A stretch of DNA of 64,000 nt from Rhabditophanes sp. KR3021. Its lineage: Eukaryota > Nematoda > Chromadorea > Rhabditida > Alloionematidae. Of this stretch, positions 24,458 through 36,783 are shown in pieces. The translations under genes were made by a program, and so were the position numbers. Within the stretch, counting starts at the first letter, position 1. The number at the start of each line of letters is the position of its first letter. Where the stretch lies: NCBI GenBank assembly GCA_963281155.1, contig CAUJLY010000006.1, positions 8,432,001 through 8,496,000 on the forward strand, written 5' to 3'. The notes under the pieces are model-generated. The model made no database searches. It saw nothing but the letters and a program-made list of their open reading frames with translations, and was not told the origin of the DNA.

Positions 24458-26549
24458 ATGGGTAGGTTTGCTGTCTGGTTTGTTCAAATATTTTGTTTCC
24501 CACTTTTCGTTGACTCATCTACAATTTTTGGCAAGGATTACTGCTTTCTAAATAAAGGCTACCATAAAAATGAAGCCTTTTTAAATGCTGTTTCGAGTAA
24601 AATTCAAAATGAAACTTTCATTACAAATGCTGAATACGCCAGGTAAGATAAATTGAATGAAATGAGTAAAAACATTCTTTAGTCTTATTAATTATTTTGA
24701 TGATGATAAAATTGGTGATATTTATGAAGTTCTTGATGATAAATATTGTAAGGAAACTTATGCTAAACAACCATACTCGCACCCAACAAAACATTTCCAT
24801 GCTTACTTTTTGATCTGTGATTTAATGAAGAAAAGCAAAGGAAGTAAGCAACAAAAGAAAGTATGGAAAAGAATTCGTAAAACAGTATGTTACTATTTTA
24901 ACATTAATCTCGTGTTTCGACAATGTAAAGTTTGAATTTGAAAGTTCAGGAACAGTTACAGATTATATGCTACAGCAACAGATCAGAAACTTAATAAGCT
25001 TTCTTTTTATAAATTTTGAACATAATCTCCCTAAATTTTGCAAATTATATGATTCATTCGCAATAGAGTTAACTGAGAAATGTGGTCTTGATGGTAGTGA
25101 AACATTAATTCTGCCAGCAGGGTACGCCTGTGATAATACAACAAACCCAAAATTCAAATGGCATTTTCTCGCTGCTAATTTTCAATATTATTTTAAAAAT
25201 ACTGAAATCAATCATTTTTCAAGTAATGTTTATAATATCTCAAGCAGTAGATATTTTTTAAACGGAATTCTGAAAGCATCAACGCTTATAAAAAAAGACT
25301 TTCATGCAAAAAGAGATAATTTTTATAGAATTTACATGAAGTCAACAGAATCCTTTGCTTTATCCAAATCTTCGTTTGCATTAAACTCGTTTTCTATTAT
25401 TGCAAAAGGAGTTATGAAATTAACCTCAAATTTTGAGAGTATTTTAAAGACGGAAAACACTTTCCTAATTCTAACAATTATTGCCGTCTGTGGTGGATTG
25501 TTATCAAATGCATTTTTATTTTACAAAATGTGCTTCATTTACAGACAAATGACTTGGAAACCAACTTTCCTTATATCTTTTTTTGTTGTATCAAACTGCA
25601 TAATGCTGGCTATCCGATTTGGCAACGTTATTGCATCTTTTACGTTTCAGTTTTCGGATATTCATACTAATTACACTGAAACAACACATCGATTTCAGTT
25701 TTACAACAAAACTACTGAATCAATTATTTACATAATAATGGAAATGAATTTATTCCATAATATTTTTAATGCACATAATCAAATTTTTATTCGAGAACTT
25801 TTATTTAATGTTTCGCAAATTGTCTCAATATTTTTGTGTATGGTAATATTAATTCGGCTAACTAAAAAGTTGTTATTTAATCTTGATGGGCATGCCGGAA
25901 TCAAAAGGTATTTAACTGAAGGAACAATTGTAATTTCAACTTTATTTGCATTCATTTTCATTCTAATTGGATTCTCAATATGGCAATTACTAGCTATAAT
26001 TGGAATGAAAGAAGATTACAAATATCGAAGAACTCAGATAACATCTATGAACATCATTGAAACATGTATGAAGTACAGTGACGACGACGCCTATTCCGGT
26101 GGTTTAAATTTCCTACCTAAACTGATGACATCAATTTTGCTAACTCAAGTTATCATCTTATCAATTACACTAATTTTAATTCAACTACAAATACGCATAC
26201 GAAATACAGCAAAATATGACATTCAGGTTAAACAAGGTAATTGAATGCGAACATGATTTAATTAAATAGTGTTTTAATTTCAGAACTAAACTTGATAAGC
26301 TGTACAATACTGATAGTGTTGATTGTAAACTTCTTGTCGTTTCACCTGTTTGATTCAATGCAATTATTTGGTTACAATAACTGCAGTAGATATACTTGTC
26401 TCATTAATTATGTCAATCTTTTCAGATGGAAAATTTTGTTTCAACAGTTAAGTCCACTTGTATTGCCCTTGATTCTTAATTTTCATCTTCAAAAAATGAA
26501 AAAAATGTTACACGTCTTGACAAATAGAATGATTGTAATTAGGTATTAA
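24458..26549 (+). CDS. Orphan 7TM receptor with large Cys-containing ectodomain
   Basis: Exons 24458-24642, 24683-24843, 24950-26236 and 26284-26549 give 632 residues. The second exon must end at GTAAGC (24844); later GT sites do not keep frame. An N-terminal signal peptide (FAVWFVQIFCFPLFVDSSTI) precedes about 300 extracellular residues with cysteines and N-glycosylation sites (NET, NIS). Seven hydrophobic segments follow: FLILTIIAVCGGLLSNAFLF, FLISFFVVSNCIMLAIRF, VSQIVSIFLCMVILI, ISTLFAFIFILIGFSIW, SILLTQVIILSITLILI, CTILIVLIVNFLSF and LSPLVLPLILNF. Only a short basic tail follows. The layout suggests a GPCR with a ligand-binding ectodomain, but no class signature is visible. AATAAA follows the stop at 26555. 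Confidence 0.72.
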
Positions 26550-26919
26550 AAACAAATAAAATTAAATGTGTCTTTTCCATGAATATAATTTATTATACTT
26601 TATTAGGTTACTAAACACAATAAAATGACTTTGAAAAATTGTGATGAACGTATTTTTTAGTTAAATTTAAAACATTAACCTCTTTCCAAATTTCTTCACG
26701 AATTTTATTTTTTATGAAATACATTTATGAATCCTATTTGCGAATTTCGTTTGGCAAATTAAATGTGTCGTAGATTTTGATACTTTCAAATACGTGTCAT
26801 CTTTATTGCATTTTGTGCATTATTAGGCTTGTATTTTTTACAGTTATATACAAATACATTTTGTTGAAAAGTAATGGGTATGAAAGCAATAAATAAAGGT
26901 TAATCTATGTGACAAGAAA

Positions 26920-29900
26920 TTAGCCATCTCTTTGCGCAGAAAAGGTAGATAGTCGTCTATTCATTAAAGAACTTTCGCCAGCAGGAATTAGTCGACTGTA
27001 GCGTCGTATATTTTCCTGTAAATCTATTGAACCTTCCCTTGAGATGCTGGCAATTTTTCCATTCACATAATGATCGGACGGTACAGCAACAGCAGTTTCA
27101 TTTTGCTGACGTGTAGAATGGCTAAAAATAATGGATGTATAGAAAGGCGTATTAAAATGTTTACCTTGGATCATTAGTCAAATTATCTAGTTGTATATTT
27201 ACTAGTTTACTTTTATTTTTATTGACCTTCTTAGAAAACATCCAGTGTAAGATTTTTCCTGGTGTTGTCAATTCCAATCTAAAACTATTTTCCTTCGATT
27301 CAATTGAAAATTCACCAATTGATATTAAAATGGCAACAATTAAACCTGCGAGAAGGACGTAAAAGATTCCAAAAACACTTTGAAAAGAACCTTGAGCTGT
27401 TCCGTCATGAGTGCATTTGATTACATCTCTTTTTGATTTCCACCACTTATTTTTTAATGCTTCTAATTTGGTATTTTCTTGCAATTGTAAGACAGTTTTT
27501 GAAAAGATGTGGCGAAGCGGTGAACCTTTTGGAAGAGCAATTCCATAACCTTTTGAATCTAACAAGCCGCCAATAGTTTGTAATTGACAATCTTTTTCCA
27601 TATAGTATTCTAGCATCGACGACTCCATCATATAAGCATAATTCCCTGCTTTAACACGAGCAATACCCTCCTTGCTGCTATTTACAAACACAAAAGGTGA
27701 ATTTGATTGCATAACACCCCACATTCTTTCGTAAATAGGAATTCTGGATTCTCTAAAAAAATCCATCGTTGAACCATTTCTCAGCGTACCAAACTTGATT
27801 TTTTGCTGGGACGCTAAATCTGCAGCACTTTCAATCGGCGTAGTCATTCTCTCAACTGTCAAGAAAGCTGCTAATTGAGCTGTATATGTTGATATAAGTA
27901 TCAAAGTAAACATCCACCTAAATAATATTATTTTCACTTTCTACAAAAAAGTAAAATTTACCAAATTACTGCAACCGTTCTTGTTGCTGCAGCTCTAGGA
28001 ATAACATCTGAACCCTGTTGCATAAGGGAGCCAACAGCAAACCACAAACTATTTAGGATTGAAAATTGATTTTTGTGATTATCCATACTTTTATCTCTTT
28101 CATCTATTTGTTGCACGTCGAACCATTCGTATGGCGAAAATCTTGCCAATAACCACATTGTACAGGCGACTGTAAAATATGCTAGCAACAACGATATCCA
28201 CACCGAAAATGAAAGAGGCTCCAAAAATGTAAATAAAGTACTTTTTTGAGAATCTTCTGTTTGTTTCCCCAATAAAATTGCAATTCCCAAATGCATGAAT
28301 GGTAGAGTAAAGTCTAAAGGTAATATTAATAATGATTCAAATAAATATTTACTTACCAACAACCGAACTTCTGCTGTAAGTTATTGTTACTGCAGATACC
28401 GATAAATCAGCTTCATGTCTTTGCAGCATCCCAATAACACCGTTCCATCTTCCTGACTCATCTTCGACCCCATAAGCCCCATCTTTTACTTCCAAAATAG
28501 TCCATGTGAAGTTCAAAATAATCGCCATTTCCTGCAACAGATCAATGCAAAATCCCTCATACCCTAGACTAGTATTAGCTCTCATCACAAAAGGTTCTTC
28601 CAAGTGTACGACGATTCTTAAGTTTTGTTTATAAAAGTTGTTTGTTTTTCCATTCACCTCATAGTGCCATTTCTTTTGATAGTTTTTATCAAATTCCCAA
28701 CCATTATCAGAGGTCCAGTTTCCTATCTGAAAACAACCATTTGTTAGTGCATTGTATTTACATTGGATGAAGTTCAGTACAAAAAACATATAGCTTCGAA
28801 AGAAATATCTGGTTTTGTTGATAATATGATGACTGATTATTTGGTAAACTACTCAGGAAGAAAGATCAAGAATCAAATAAAAAGAGTACATCGTCTATTT
28901 GGTAACTTTGATACTGAAACGCCGTCATCTTATTTATTACACAAAACTTGAAAAGAGCCCTTTTAGAGATGAAGAAACGTGTCCGAACAAATGTTTGGGA
29001 AACACAAGCATTCGTCTATAACACGAATTTGGTAAATTTGAAAACTATAATGCACATAAGTGTCAAGGTTTTGTTGTACTTTTTATCATCATGTTATTTT
29101 AGTCTATCAATTAAACTAAGCTTTTTTTGTTAATTTTAAAAATAAATAATACGGCTGAAGATGGCCTTTCCAATTGTTGTATTAAAAGATTCTAACAACA
29201 AAAAGAAGAATGACTTGAATAAACACACACTGTTTGGTAAAGAAACACACAATTGTTTCCTTTTGTGTCAATCACTTTTTTCTAAAGAGTGTTTTCTTTC
29301 AGTTTGTCTTATTTAAAATTCAACTAATACATAAAAACTCCAACGGAAAACAAGTTTTAATTTGCCTCTTTAATAGCGATTGATGGTACAAGAAAATAAA
29401 ATTTAAAATCATAATCGTCATCAAAGACATTTTTACAATCAACACTGCTTCACCTTGAATCTGATCATTTTCTTCCGCCTATTTTTAACAATAAAACATA
29501 GATGTGCTCTCACCAAGAGTAGTGTCATGAAGGTGAAGATTATAATATATAGAGTAAGTGAAACAGGGCGGGCGAAGAACCTATTATTGACAGATTCAAA
29601 CCTTCTTTGACATTATGCATGACGTGAAAGGGCTCGCTTTTATTCGCAAACTTAGTATAAAAGGTCTTCTAAAAATTCAATCTACACACTTGGTCTAACA
29701 ATTCCTACTATCCCATCAACAACAAACATGAACAAATTTTTAATAGCTACCTTTGCTTTTCTTGGAGCCGTTGCCTTCGCCTCAGCTCAACAAGGAGGCG
29801 GTGTACCACCTTTCCTCGAGGGAGCTCCACCAGCCACTGTCGCTGCCTTCGGACAACTTTTACAAGCTAATGGAAACAAACCAGACACTGAAATCGACAG

Positions 29901-31586
29901 AGCTGTTGAAGCCTGGGTTGCCGGTCAAGACGCCTCAATTAAAACTAAATTCGCTGCTTTCCAAGCTAAAATGAAGTCTGCTAACTCCGATGCCGAAAAA
30001 GCACATGCCAGTGCCCTCGCAAAATTCTCCCCAGAAGCTAAAGCCGCCGACGCCAAGATGTCTGCTATCGCCTCAAACCCATCTTTGTCCGGTGAAGCTA
30101 AAGGAAAACAAATCGAAGCCATCATGGGAGGATTATCTCCAGCTGTCAAAGCCGAAATCGAAAAGGCCATGCAAGGTTAATTTAGTCAGCTAGTACTACT
30201 ATCAGTTATTAATATATAATATACATACAGTTTCTTTTCTCAGTCGACAATAAAATTTGTATTAAATAATCTTACCTTTACGAATTTGTCTGATCTTTTG
30301 GTTATTCCATGCATCATAAAGTTTTCCCTCTTCCCGTTTTGGTTGAAAGAAACTTTTCCAGTATGGCCATCTTCTAGGCCGCCTTTCCTGATAGCATCAG
30401 CTAGTATTTTCCCATCTTCCCATATGTCACCAGCATCACATATAATACTTTTGTGTGTAAAGTAGTCCTTTGTCAATCGAACATTCGATATAGCCATCCC
30501 AATCATATCAACAGCATCCATTACCATCGCCATATCAGACCGCATCGGAGGATCAGAAACAACCATCTGCAACCCCGTAATATTACATTGATAAATTTTC
30601 TGCATATTTTTGAAAAAATCATCCAGTAAACAAAGATCCTAAAAGCAAAAAGTTACAAATTAACCTGCTAATAATAAACTTACTGGATTAGTAAATAAAT
30701 AAGAATACTTGGATTCCGTCATATTCATATAACTGGCCTGTGCTAAGAAATTGTGTATTAAGCTGATGTCATTTGAGTGAAAGACAATATTTGTCTCGCG
30801 GATTTTTTCACGAATGTATTTGAAGAAGATCCCATAATTTTCGGGTTCAGTGGGTAGACGAAGTATTTTTGATGATGAGGAAAGGTGTTCGAGTTTGCGA
30901 TATTTTGAAAATAGATCTGCTACCTGGCGAAGATCTAATAAATTTGGTTAGTCATTAGTTTATGTTTAAAGATACCGTTGTCTGATTGAAATATAATTAC
31001 AAATGATGGCCATCGGAGTGAATTGATAAGGCCGGTTATTGCATGTGGAATCATGTCAACTGAAGGTGACATGCTAAATAACATATTCGTATCTAAAATA
31101 ATTAAGCATATTATTTCAAAAATTTTTATCAGTTTACCCTCGTACAAAGTATCCACATTATCCATTGTAATGCAAGGTATCTGAAAGTGGTGACACATAG
31201 ACCTCAACATAAAATCCTGTTTCGGATCGTGGGTAGTTGGCCATATCAGGACAGACAAAGCGTGCTGCATAATATCACACACTACAAACAAGAAGTTTTT
31301 TGTTATTATAACGAAGTTTCACTAGACATCAAAACGTACTCTTATCTTCAATCGTGGCCGAATATTGGGAAGTTGGACTAACTAACGTTAGGGAAAATTC
31401 ATTTGCTACCGCATTTTCATTATTCCACACATCGATGGCATGCTGCAAATTGTGCCATTGTATACTGTCTTGCATATAAAGGGTTCCGATTCGGTACTCG
31501 TATGGAGTGATTTGGTTAGATATTATTAATAAAATAGATAGTGATAATAGGATGGACTTGGACAAATTATAATGATATGTAATCAT
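26920..31586 (-). CDS. Kainate-type ionotropic glutamate receptor subunit (glr family)
   Basis: Nine exons, all in phase: 31586-31340, 31281-31138, 31092-30976, 30934-30684, 30638-30276, 28726-28357, 28313-27962, 27917-27165 and 27121-26920; 932 residues. Order: signal peptide (LLSLSILLIISN), amino-terminal domain, S1 (GNWTSDNGWEFD, EGFCIDLLQEMA, ITYSRSSVVDFTLPF), M1, pore loop (SLWFAVGSLMQQGSDVIPRA, Gln at the Q/R site), M3 (STYTAQLAAFLTVERM), S2 (GTLRNGSTMDFF, MMESSMLEYY, GYGIALPKGSPLR), M4 and a cytoplasmic tail. The ligand-binding Arg, Thr and Glu positions are retained. LTVERM...PIESAADLA resembles kainate receptors. The usual SYTANLAAF reads TYTAQLAAF here. The fifth intron (about 1.55 kb) contains another gene on the opposite strand. 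Confidence 0.93.
28748..29040 (+). pseudogene. Coding-like stretch with frame break inside the receptor intron
   Basis: After an acceptor-like TTGTTAG the + strand is open from 28748 (LDEVQYKKHIASKEISGFVD, RVHRLFGNFDTETPSSYLL) to TGA at about 28949. A second frame then continues (RALLEMKKRVRTNVWETQAF) to a possible donor near 29031. Both read like real protein, but no splice pair joins them, so a single-base frameshift is likely. It lies within the glutamate receptor intron, antisense to it. No family recognised. Confidence 0.3.
29656..29664 (+). promoter_or_regulatory. TATA box of the SXP/RAL-2 gene
   Basis: TATAAAAGG lies 64 nt upstream of the SXP/RAL-2 start codon, a good position for a TATA element allowing for a short 5' UTR. 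It suits a highly expressed gene. Confidence 0.6.
29728..30180 (+). CDS. SXP/RAL-2 family (DUF148) secreted protein
   Basis: A single exon encodes 150 residues. A signal peptide (MNKFLIATFAFLGAVAFASA) is followed by a helical DUF148 domain with the family's conserved tail (KFSPEAKAADAKMSAIASNP, SLSGEAKGKQIEAIMGGLSP). Members are abundant secreted nematode proteins, often antigens in parasites, with unclear molecular role. Codon use is strongly biased and C-rich at third positions, unlike most neighbours, indicating high expression. It is intronless, has its own TATA box, and is nested antisense in intron 5 of the glutamate receptor gene. Its stop is 96 nt from the receptor's exon 5, so the two transcripts may overlap. 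Confidence 0.95.
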   Translation: MNKFLIATFAFLGAVAFASAQQGGGVPPFLEGAPPATVAAFGQLLQANGNKPDTEIDRAVEAWVAGQDASIKTKFAAFQAKMKSANSDAEKAHASALAKFSPEAKAADAKMSAIASNPSLSGEAKGKQIEAIMGGLSPAVKAEIEKAMQG

Positions 31587-32990
31587 AATATTTTGTTGGC
31601 ATACAAATTACAAATTTTGTTGGTTGATATAAGTTAATCAAAAATATAGTGAAAGACAAAAATATAATTAAAATTCTTCATTCGTCCTCAAAGTTCTATT
31701 TAACAAGCATGACCAAAATGTGGGACCAAATTAGATAGAACAAGAAGTTACGTTTTGAACTTTTGAATTTAAAAATAGACAGCTGTGGAGAGGAGTTGAT
31801 GTAAATAAGAAGGCGAAGAAATGTTAGTTCTGCAAATAATGAGTTATTAAGTAATAAAGTATTCATAATAATAAATAAAGGAAAAAGTTGGCATGGTATA
31901 ATATATATTTAAAGTTTTAAAATGACCAGATCCTTAGGAGATATAAGAAAGGAGGAAGGAGAGCAAGCATTAGTGTGATGAAAGAACTATTAAAGTCACT
32001 TGAATCAGTTTTAGTGCCATAGTACTCGTTAATATAATTGAGTGAAAAATAAGCTTTCAGACTGTGGTTAAGTCATCACTAGTTACGGACATTAGTGAAA
32101 AGTCAAAAGATGTTGTGTATCCCCACGATTGAATAGTGCTAAGATTAGTTTATATTTTTGTTTAGTAGTAGTGTCTCGTTCCGATAAGTTAAAATATACA
32201 TGGAGAATTGACAAATATAAATTGAAAGAGAATAAAGGATTCTTCAAAATGTTAGACAAATGTGTCATACTTGTCAAAAGTTAAACGTAAACACGGCTAC
32301 ACACGTTGGCAAATTAAAAATAGTTTGTGGCAGTACAAATTCCGTTTTCAAAAAATGAAGGCTTTAAGTTTAAAAATATGGGCCAAATTATTTTTATATC
32401 TTTGCTCGTTTGTGAGTAAAAAATATGTTTTTAAATATAATGAACCATTCTCATGAGACGTTTGCTTTTTAAAAATTGATATAACGAAATTTGTTATTTA
32501 CAACTTTAGATGCTTTTAAAGAATTGACTATATGGTGGCGGCAAAAATAAGTCTAATTATTCAAGCTTCTTTTAGGTAAAAGATGACCATAACAAATAAA
32601 AATGTTTTCTTTAACATTTTTTATTCAAATTCAATGACACAAAGTTTAACAGATATTACTTCTTTATTGAAAAAAGAATTGTAAAGCTGATTACATGATT
32701 CAAATTACAATTGAATTATAAATTGAATGCTTTTTAAAGTGTGTGTACACAATACACAAATTGTTTATAAATAATAATAACATATATTGAAACCAATTAA
32801 GGTTGATTTCTAGAGTTGCATTAAATTGTCAATACTTTTAAAACACCTTGTCTTTGACACGATACTGTTCACAACTTTAATTTGACTATTAAGGAGATGG
32901 CTCTTTGCTTTGGTTGACGAAATCATTTGCGATGAAGATATTTAATTGAAGTGATTATTGGTTGATAAAAAGAAGATATTACATTTTTTA
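31587..32990. other. Intergenic region
   Basis: AT-rich spacer between two minus-strand genes. A + frame at 32262-32456 contains a basic stretch (SKVKRKHGYTRWQIK) but lacks an ATG, flanking splice support or homology I can recognise. No other feature found. Confidence 0.5.
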
Positions 32991-35900
32991 TTAATACAAT
33001 CTTTCTTGAACCAATTTCATTTCTTTTTCTGTTTTCTTTAAATTGTTTAGAATACGAACATCTTTTTCTTTCATCAACAACTAAAAACAAATAATTAAAA
33101 CAAATATGCACTAGCAATAACTTACAAGTTCCTTTTTCAAGTGCTGGAATATTTCACTCCAATTCTTAAAGTCCTCAACCATCACGTAGTTTTTCTTACC
33201 GGTTATTGCTTGAAGACCCAATAAGTCTTCTGAAGTTACAGGAGCATCTATGACATCTTCCTGGATATCTTCCTCCGTCACTACACTGTCATTTTCAGTT
33301 GTATTGTAGCAACTATCACATGGTGATTTATCAGAAGACTCATACTTTTTGCTATCTGTGTCTTGAACGTTAATCTTGTATGAAATTGGAAGGGTTATGT
33401 TTGTTTCGTGATAATAAGTTCTAAAATTGCATTAAATTAAGTAAATGACCATTTTAAACATACGAGATACTATCCTTTTTCTTATAATCTAGTGAATTAT
33501 AATTTCTAGCCATTTTCTGGTCATTTTCATATTGACAATTTGGTTCATATCCGATGATAGTAGTCATAGCACTCATATTCATCCACTGATCCGGCAAAAT
33601 AACCTCTTCTGAACATTTATGATCTTTTTTAACACTTGAAGATCTTTTCCATTTTTTAGGCATTGTTGAAGTAGTGAATATTTTGTGAAAAAAGTTTTTA
33701 GTACTTTTCAAAGCTGAATTATTTGCACTAGAATGCTTTTTGCTCTTTGCCCCCTTGCCTTTCCAACTCATATCCATCTTATCACCCATATAACTTGTGA
33801 CATGAGGTTGCGAAGAACAAGAAGAATCATTGCAACAATTGCCATTATTAACAGCATAATTGCATGTATACTCAACGCTCTTCGTTCTTCTTTTCATTAG
33901 CAATGGTGGATGGTGGTGGCATGGAGGTATCACCATCATCTCATCACCTCTATAGTTACTATTTCTTACATGGTTTGAGGAAACTCCATTTGTATAAGAG
34001 GCCGAAACATCGTAACAATTGTAATTGTTGAGAGCATCTTCCATTTGATGAGGCTCTCGTTGTTTTGACATTTTGTGTGGATGAAGATTATTGGAGGTGA
34101 AGTTGTTATTATAGCTATTATAATTAGATGGTTGTTGGTAGGAGTAGTGACTTGAGACGAGGTTTTTGTTGATCCCGTATAAGGTGGCTTTCCCGTTGGT
34201 GGAAGAAGTTGTGGAGGAGGAATTATTATTAACTGAAGATGGAGTAAGTTCTGAATTAATTGAGTACTGGTAGATTGTATCTAGAGATTTATTCAAATAA
34301 GTAGCTTTCTTCAATACGTTGTTTCCATTATCATCAGGAGTTTGATACTTTTTCTGAATATACTTTAAATATTCTGAAGATGAATAGCAATCTCCTTCGG
34401 GTGACGAAGAGTTGGTGAACATAACTCCAGAATCAATCATAGATTTAAAATAATTCGCAGCTTTTGATGACAATGTAGAGGTGCTGGTATTCAGCAAAGT
34501 AGGTGTTAAAGAACAAAGTATAGGAGACTGAACCAATTCTTGTTTATTTGTGATGTCCACACTTAAATCAAAAAAATATTATTTATTATTAAATAGAGTG
34601 ATGTGGTGAAAAAGTAGAGGGAACCAAAAGTTTAATAATGTTCTTTTATAACAATGAAAACAACAACAAGTATAATATTTCCAAGTTTCAAGCCTTTTTG
34701 TAGAAATTCGCAAATGTTATGTTTTATTATTGCATTTAAATGAGATTGAACTGATTTGTATCGAAAATTATAGACACTAACAACCATTTCTTTCTAAAGA
34801 TATGACGAAGGCGCAAGGTGGTGTAGTAACTTGAAACCCCTACTCATACATACACCTTTAGCAACTAACCAAGACTTTCTTTTGCTAGAATCTTTTATAT
34901 AGGTACATATTCATTTTAACAAAACTAAGCAAACTTTAAGAACAAAATGTTATGTTAACTTAAAAAACAATGATGACTTATATTTTTTGATCATATCAAC
35001 AAATAAAAGGTTCATCTCGAAATAAATAAATATATTACTGATTATGTCATTAAAAGTTGAGTTGGGGGAAAAGTGTATGAGAATGTATTTATTTTTATAT
35101 ATTTCTTAGTAAAAATCAAAATTGGTGCAAACAGAAGGAATGGCTTGAATAAATAATTCACCAATCAAGAAAAACATATATTATAATCATCATCTGAAGC
35201 CCAAATTATCCCCTTCTAACGGAAAACAAACAAGTAAAAGTGAAAAGTAAGATTCTCACTAAAGATAATAATAATTGGTAATTGAGTTAGCATGCATGAA
35301 TTGTTACAAGGTAATATAATATATAATTTCGCATATTGATAATCAAAGTAAATTGTCTGTGTAGATTAAAGTGATTGCGAAATTTGTGTTTGTTGAAATT
35401 TCAGTTAAAATATACAATATTACTAGTGTGGTGGTAGCTATATAAAAAGCAGTTGAATTTGTTTGTAGTAATGTTTTTAAATAGTGTATTCTTTTCTAAA
35501 GTTGACTACATATCTGTGTTTTTATTTATTTTTTATAATTCGTCGGACATTAAAATAACAATAAATAAAATAACTTTTAATGGATTAGAGTCAAAGTTTG
35601 TTATGGGATCTTAGGTACAGTGAAAACTTCTTTTCAATCAAAAATCCGATCCTATTAATAAACAATAACACTACATAATATAATATACTGAATTGAAATA
35701 AATTTTTTCGGTGAATACACTCAATCAACTTTACAGCATTGTCGTCTAATTGTTTTTATTGGAAATGTTTAAGGATAATAATAACTTTTTGATAAAGACT
35801 ATCAAATGAGAGTATATTTCTCAAGGATGTAATAAATGTCGTACGCAAGAATGTATCATTCATCCTATACTTTAAGTTTAACTAGCACTCACAGCAAAAC

Positions 35901-36783
35901 TAATAAATAAAAAACAGCAAAGTTATGCATATAAGTTGAGTTATTTTATAGGTTATTTAAAAATTTAAATCAAAGGAGAACTAATAAAATATATAATTTC
36001 TACCTATAAAATTTTAAAGTAACAAAAAAGTTATGTTCTTACTCTAAGTAGATTGTCATATAATAAAATATATTTTAAAAATAAAAGTTACCATTAAAAA
36101 AGAGCACAAATTTGTTATTGGGGCATACCTAATTTTTTTAATCTTTTAATTTTTAACAGTCGGCCAAAGCTAATTAAATTGTCTAGTTTTGTATTCTGAC
36201 AGATTTATAAATAAAATTTGGTTTAGTTTTAAAAATAATAAGATTGCAACTAAAAGAATGTATGAGTGGGAGGAAGCGTCAAAAATTGTGTGTGTTTCAT
36301 TAATTAAAAAAGTATAATTTATAAATGTGATGCAGATCAAATAATAAATATCTGATCTGAGTTAATCTTAAGTTAATCAAGAGGACAAAAAGATACACAA
36401 CCTAAACTACATGCTTAAGATGATATATAATTGATACAAATCAGCTAGCCAATTAATTAGGATAGTTTTTTATCAAAGTGTTACCTTTTATCTAGTCTGC
36501 TATTTGATGATGTCGCAATTGTTTCGGAAGAAGAAAGGCAATCTTCAAAAGATTTAGTCGAAGTGGATTCGTTTGAAGTTGGCGTCGAGGAAGAAGTATA
36601 TCCGGACAAGGTATTTGTAGCGGAAGTTGTTGGTGTACTTGGTGTGGAATTGTCTACAGACATTGAACATCCATCTTTCTTGTTTCTGAAACCATAATAC
36701 TTTTCCTCCACTACCTTTCTTGCATCTCCAACATCCCAGGTTCCAAAGGCAATTGATCTATACTTAACATTGGAATTGCTCAT
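32991..36783 (-). CDS. Low-complexity Ser/Asn-rich protein with C-terminal coiled coil, unknown
   Basis: Exons 36783-36485, 34561-33464, 33420-33126 and 33080-32991 join in phase for 593 residues. The first exon holds a compact, non-repetitive segment (YRSIAFGTWDVGDARKVVEE, YYGFRNKKDG) then Ser/Thr runs. The large second exon is Asn/Ser/Tyr/His-rich with a basic patch (KGKGAKSKKHSS) and KNFFHKIFTTSTMPKKWKRS. The third is acidic, leading to KNWSEIFQHLKKEL and a heptad-like end (LLMKEKDVRILNNLKKTEKE). Intron 1 is about 1.9 kb, large for this window. Start is ATG at 36783 after an AACTTAAG acceptor-like site. The layout suits a scaffold or adaptor; no family recognised. Confidence 0.75.

Noticed and set aside
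28349..28789. Glutamate receptor starting at the ORF beginning near 28789 (no amino-terminal domain)
   Set aside because: An acceptor at 28727 and the upstream exons at 30276-31586 supply a full amino-terminal domain in phase.
32262..32456. 64-codon + frame with a basic start
   Set aside because: No ATG at its head, no splice sites, no recognisable family.
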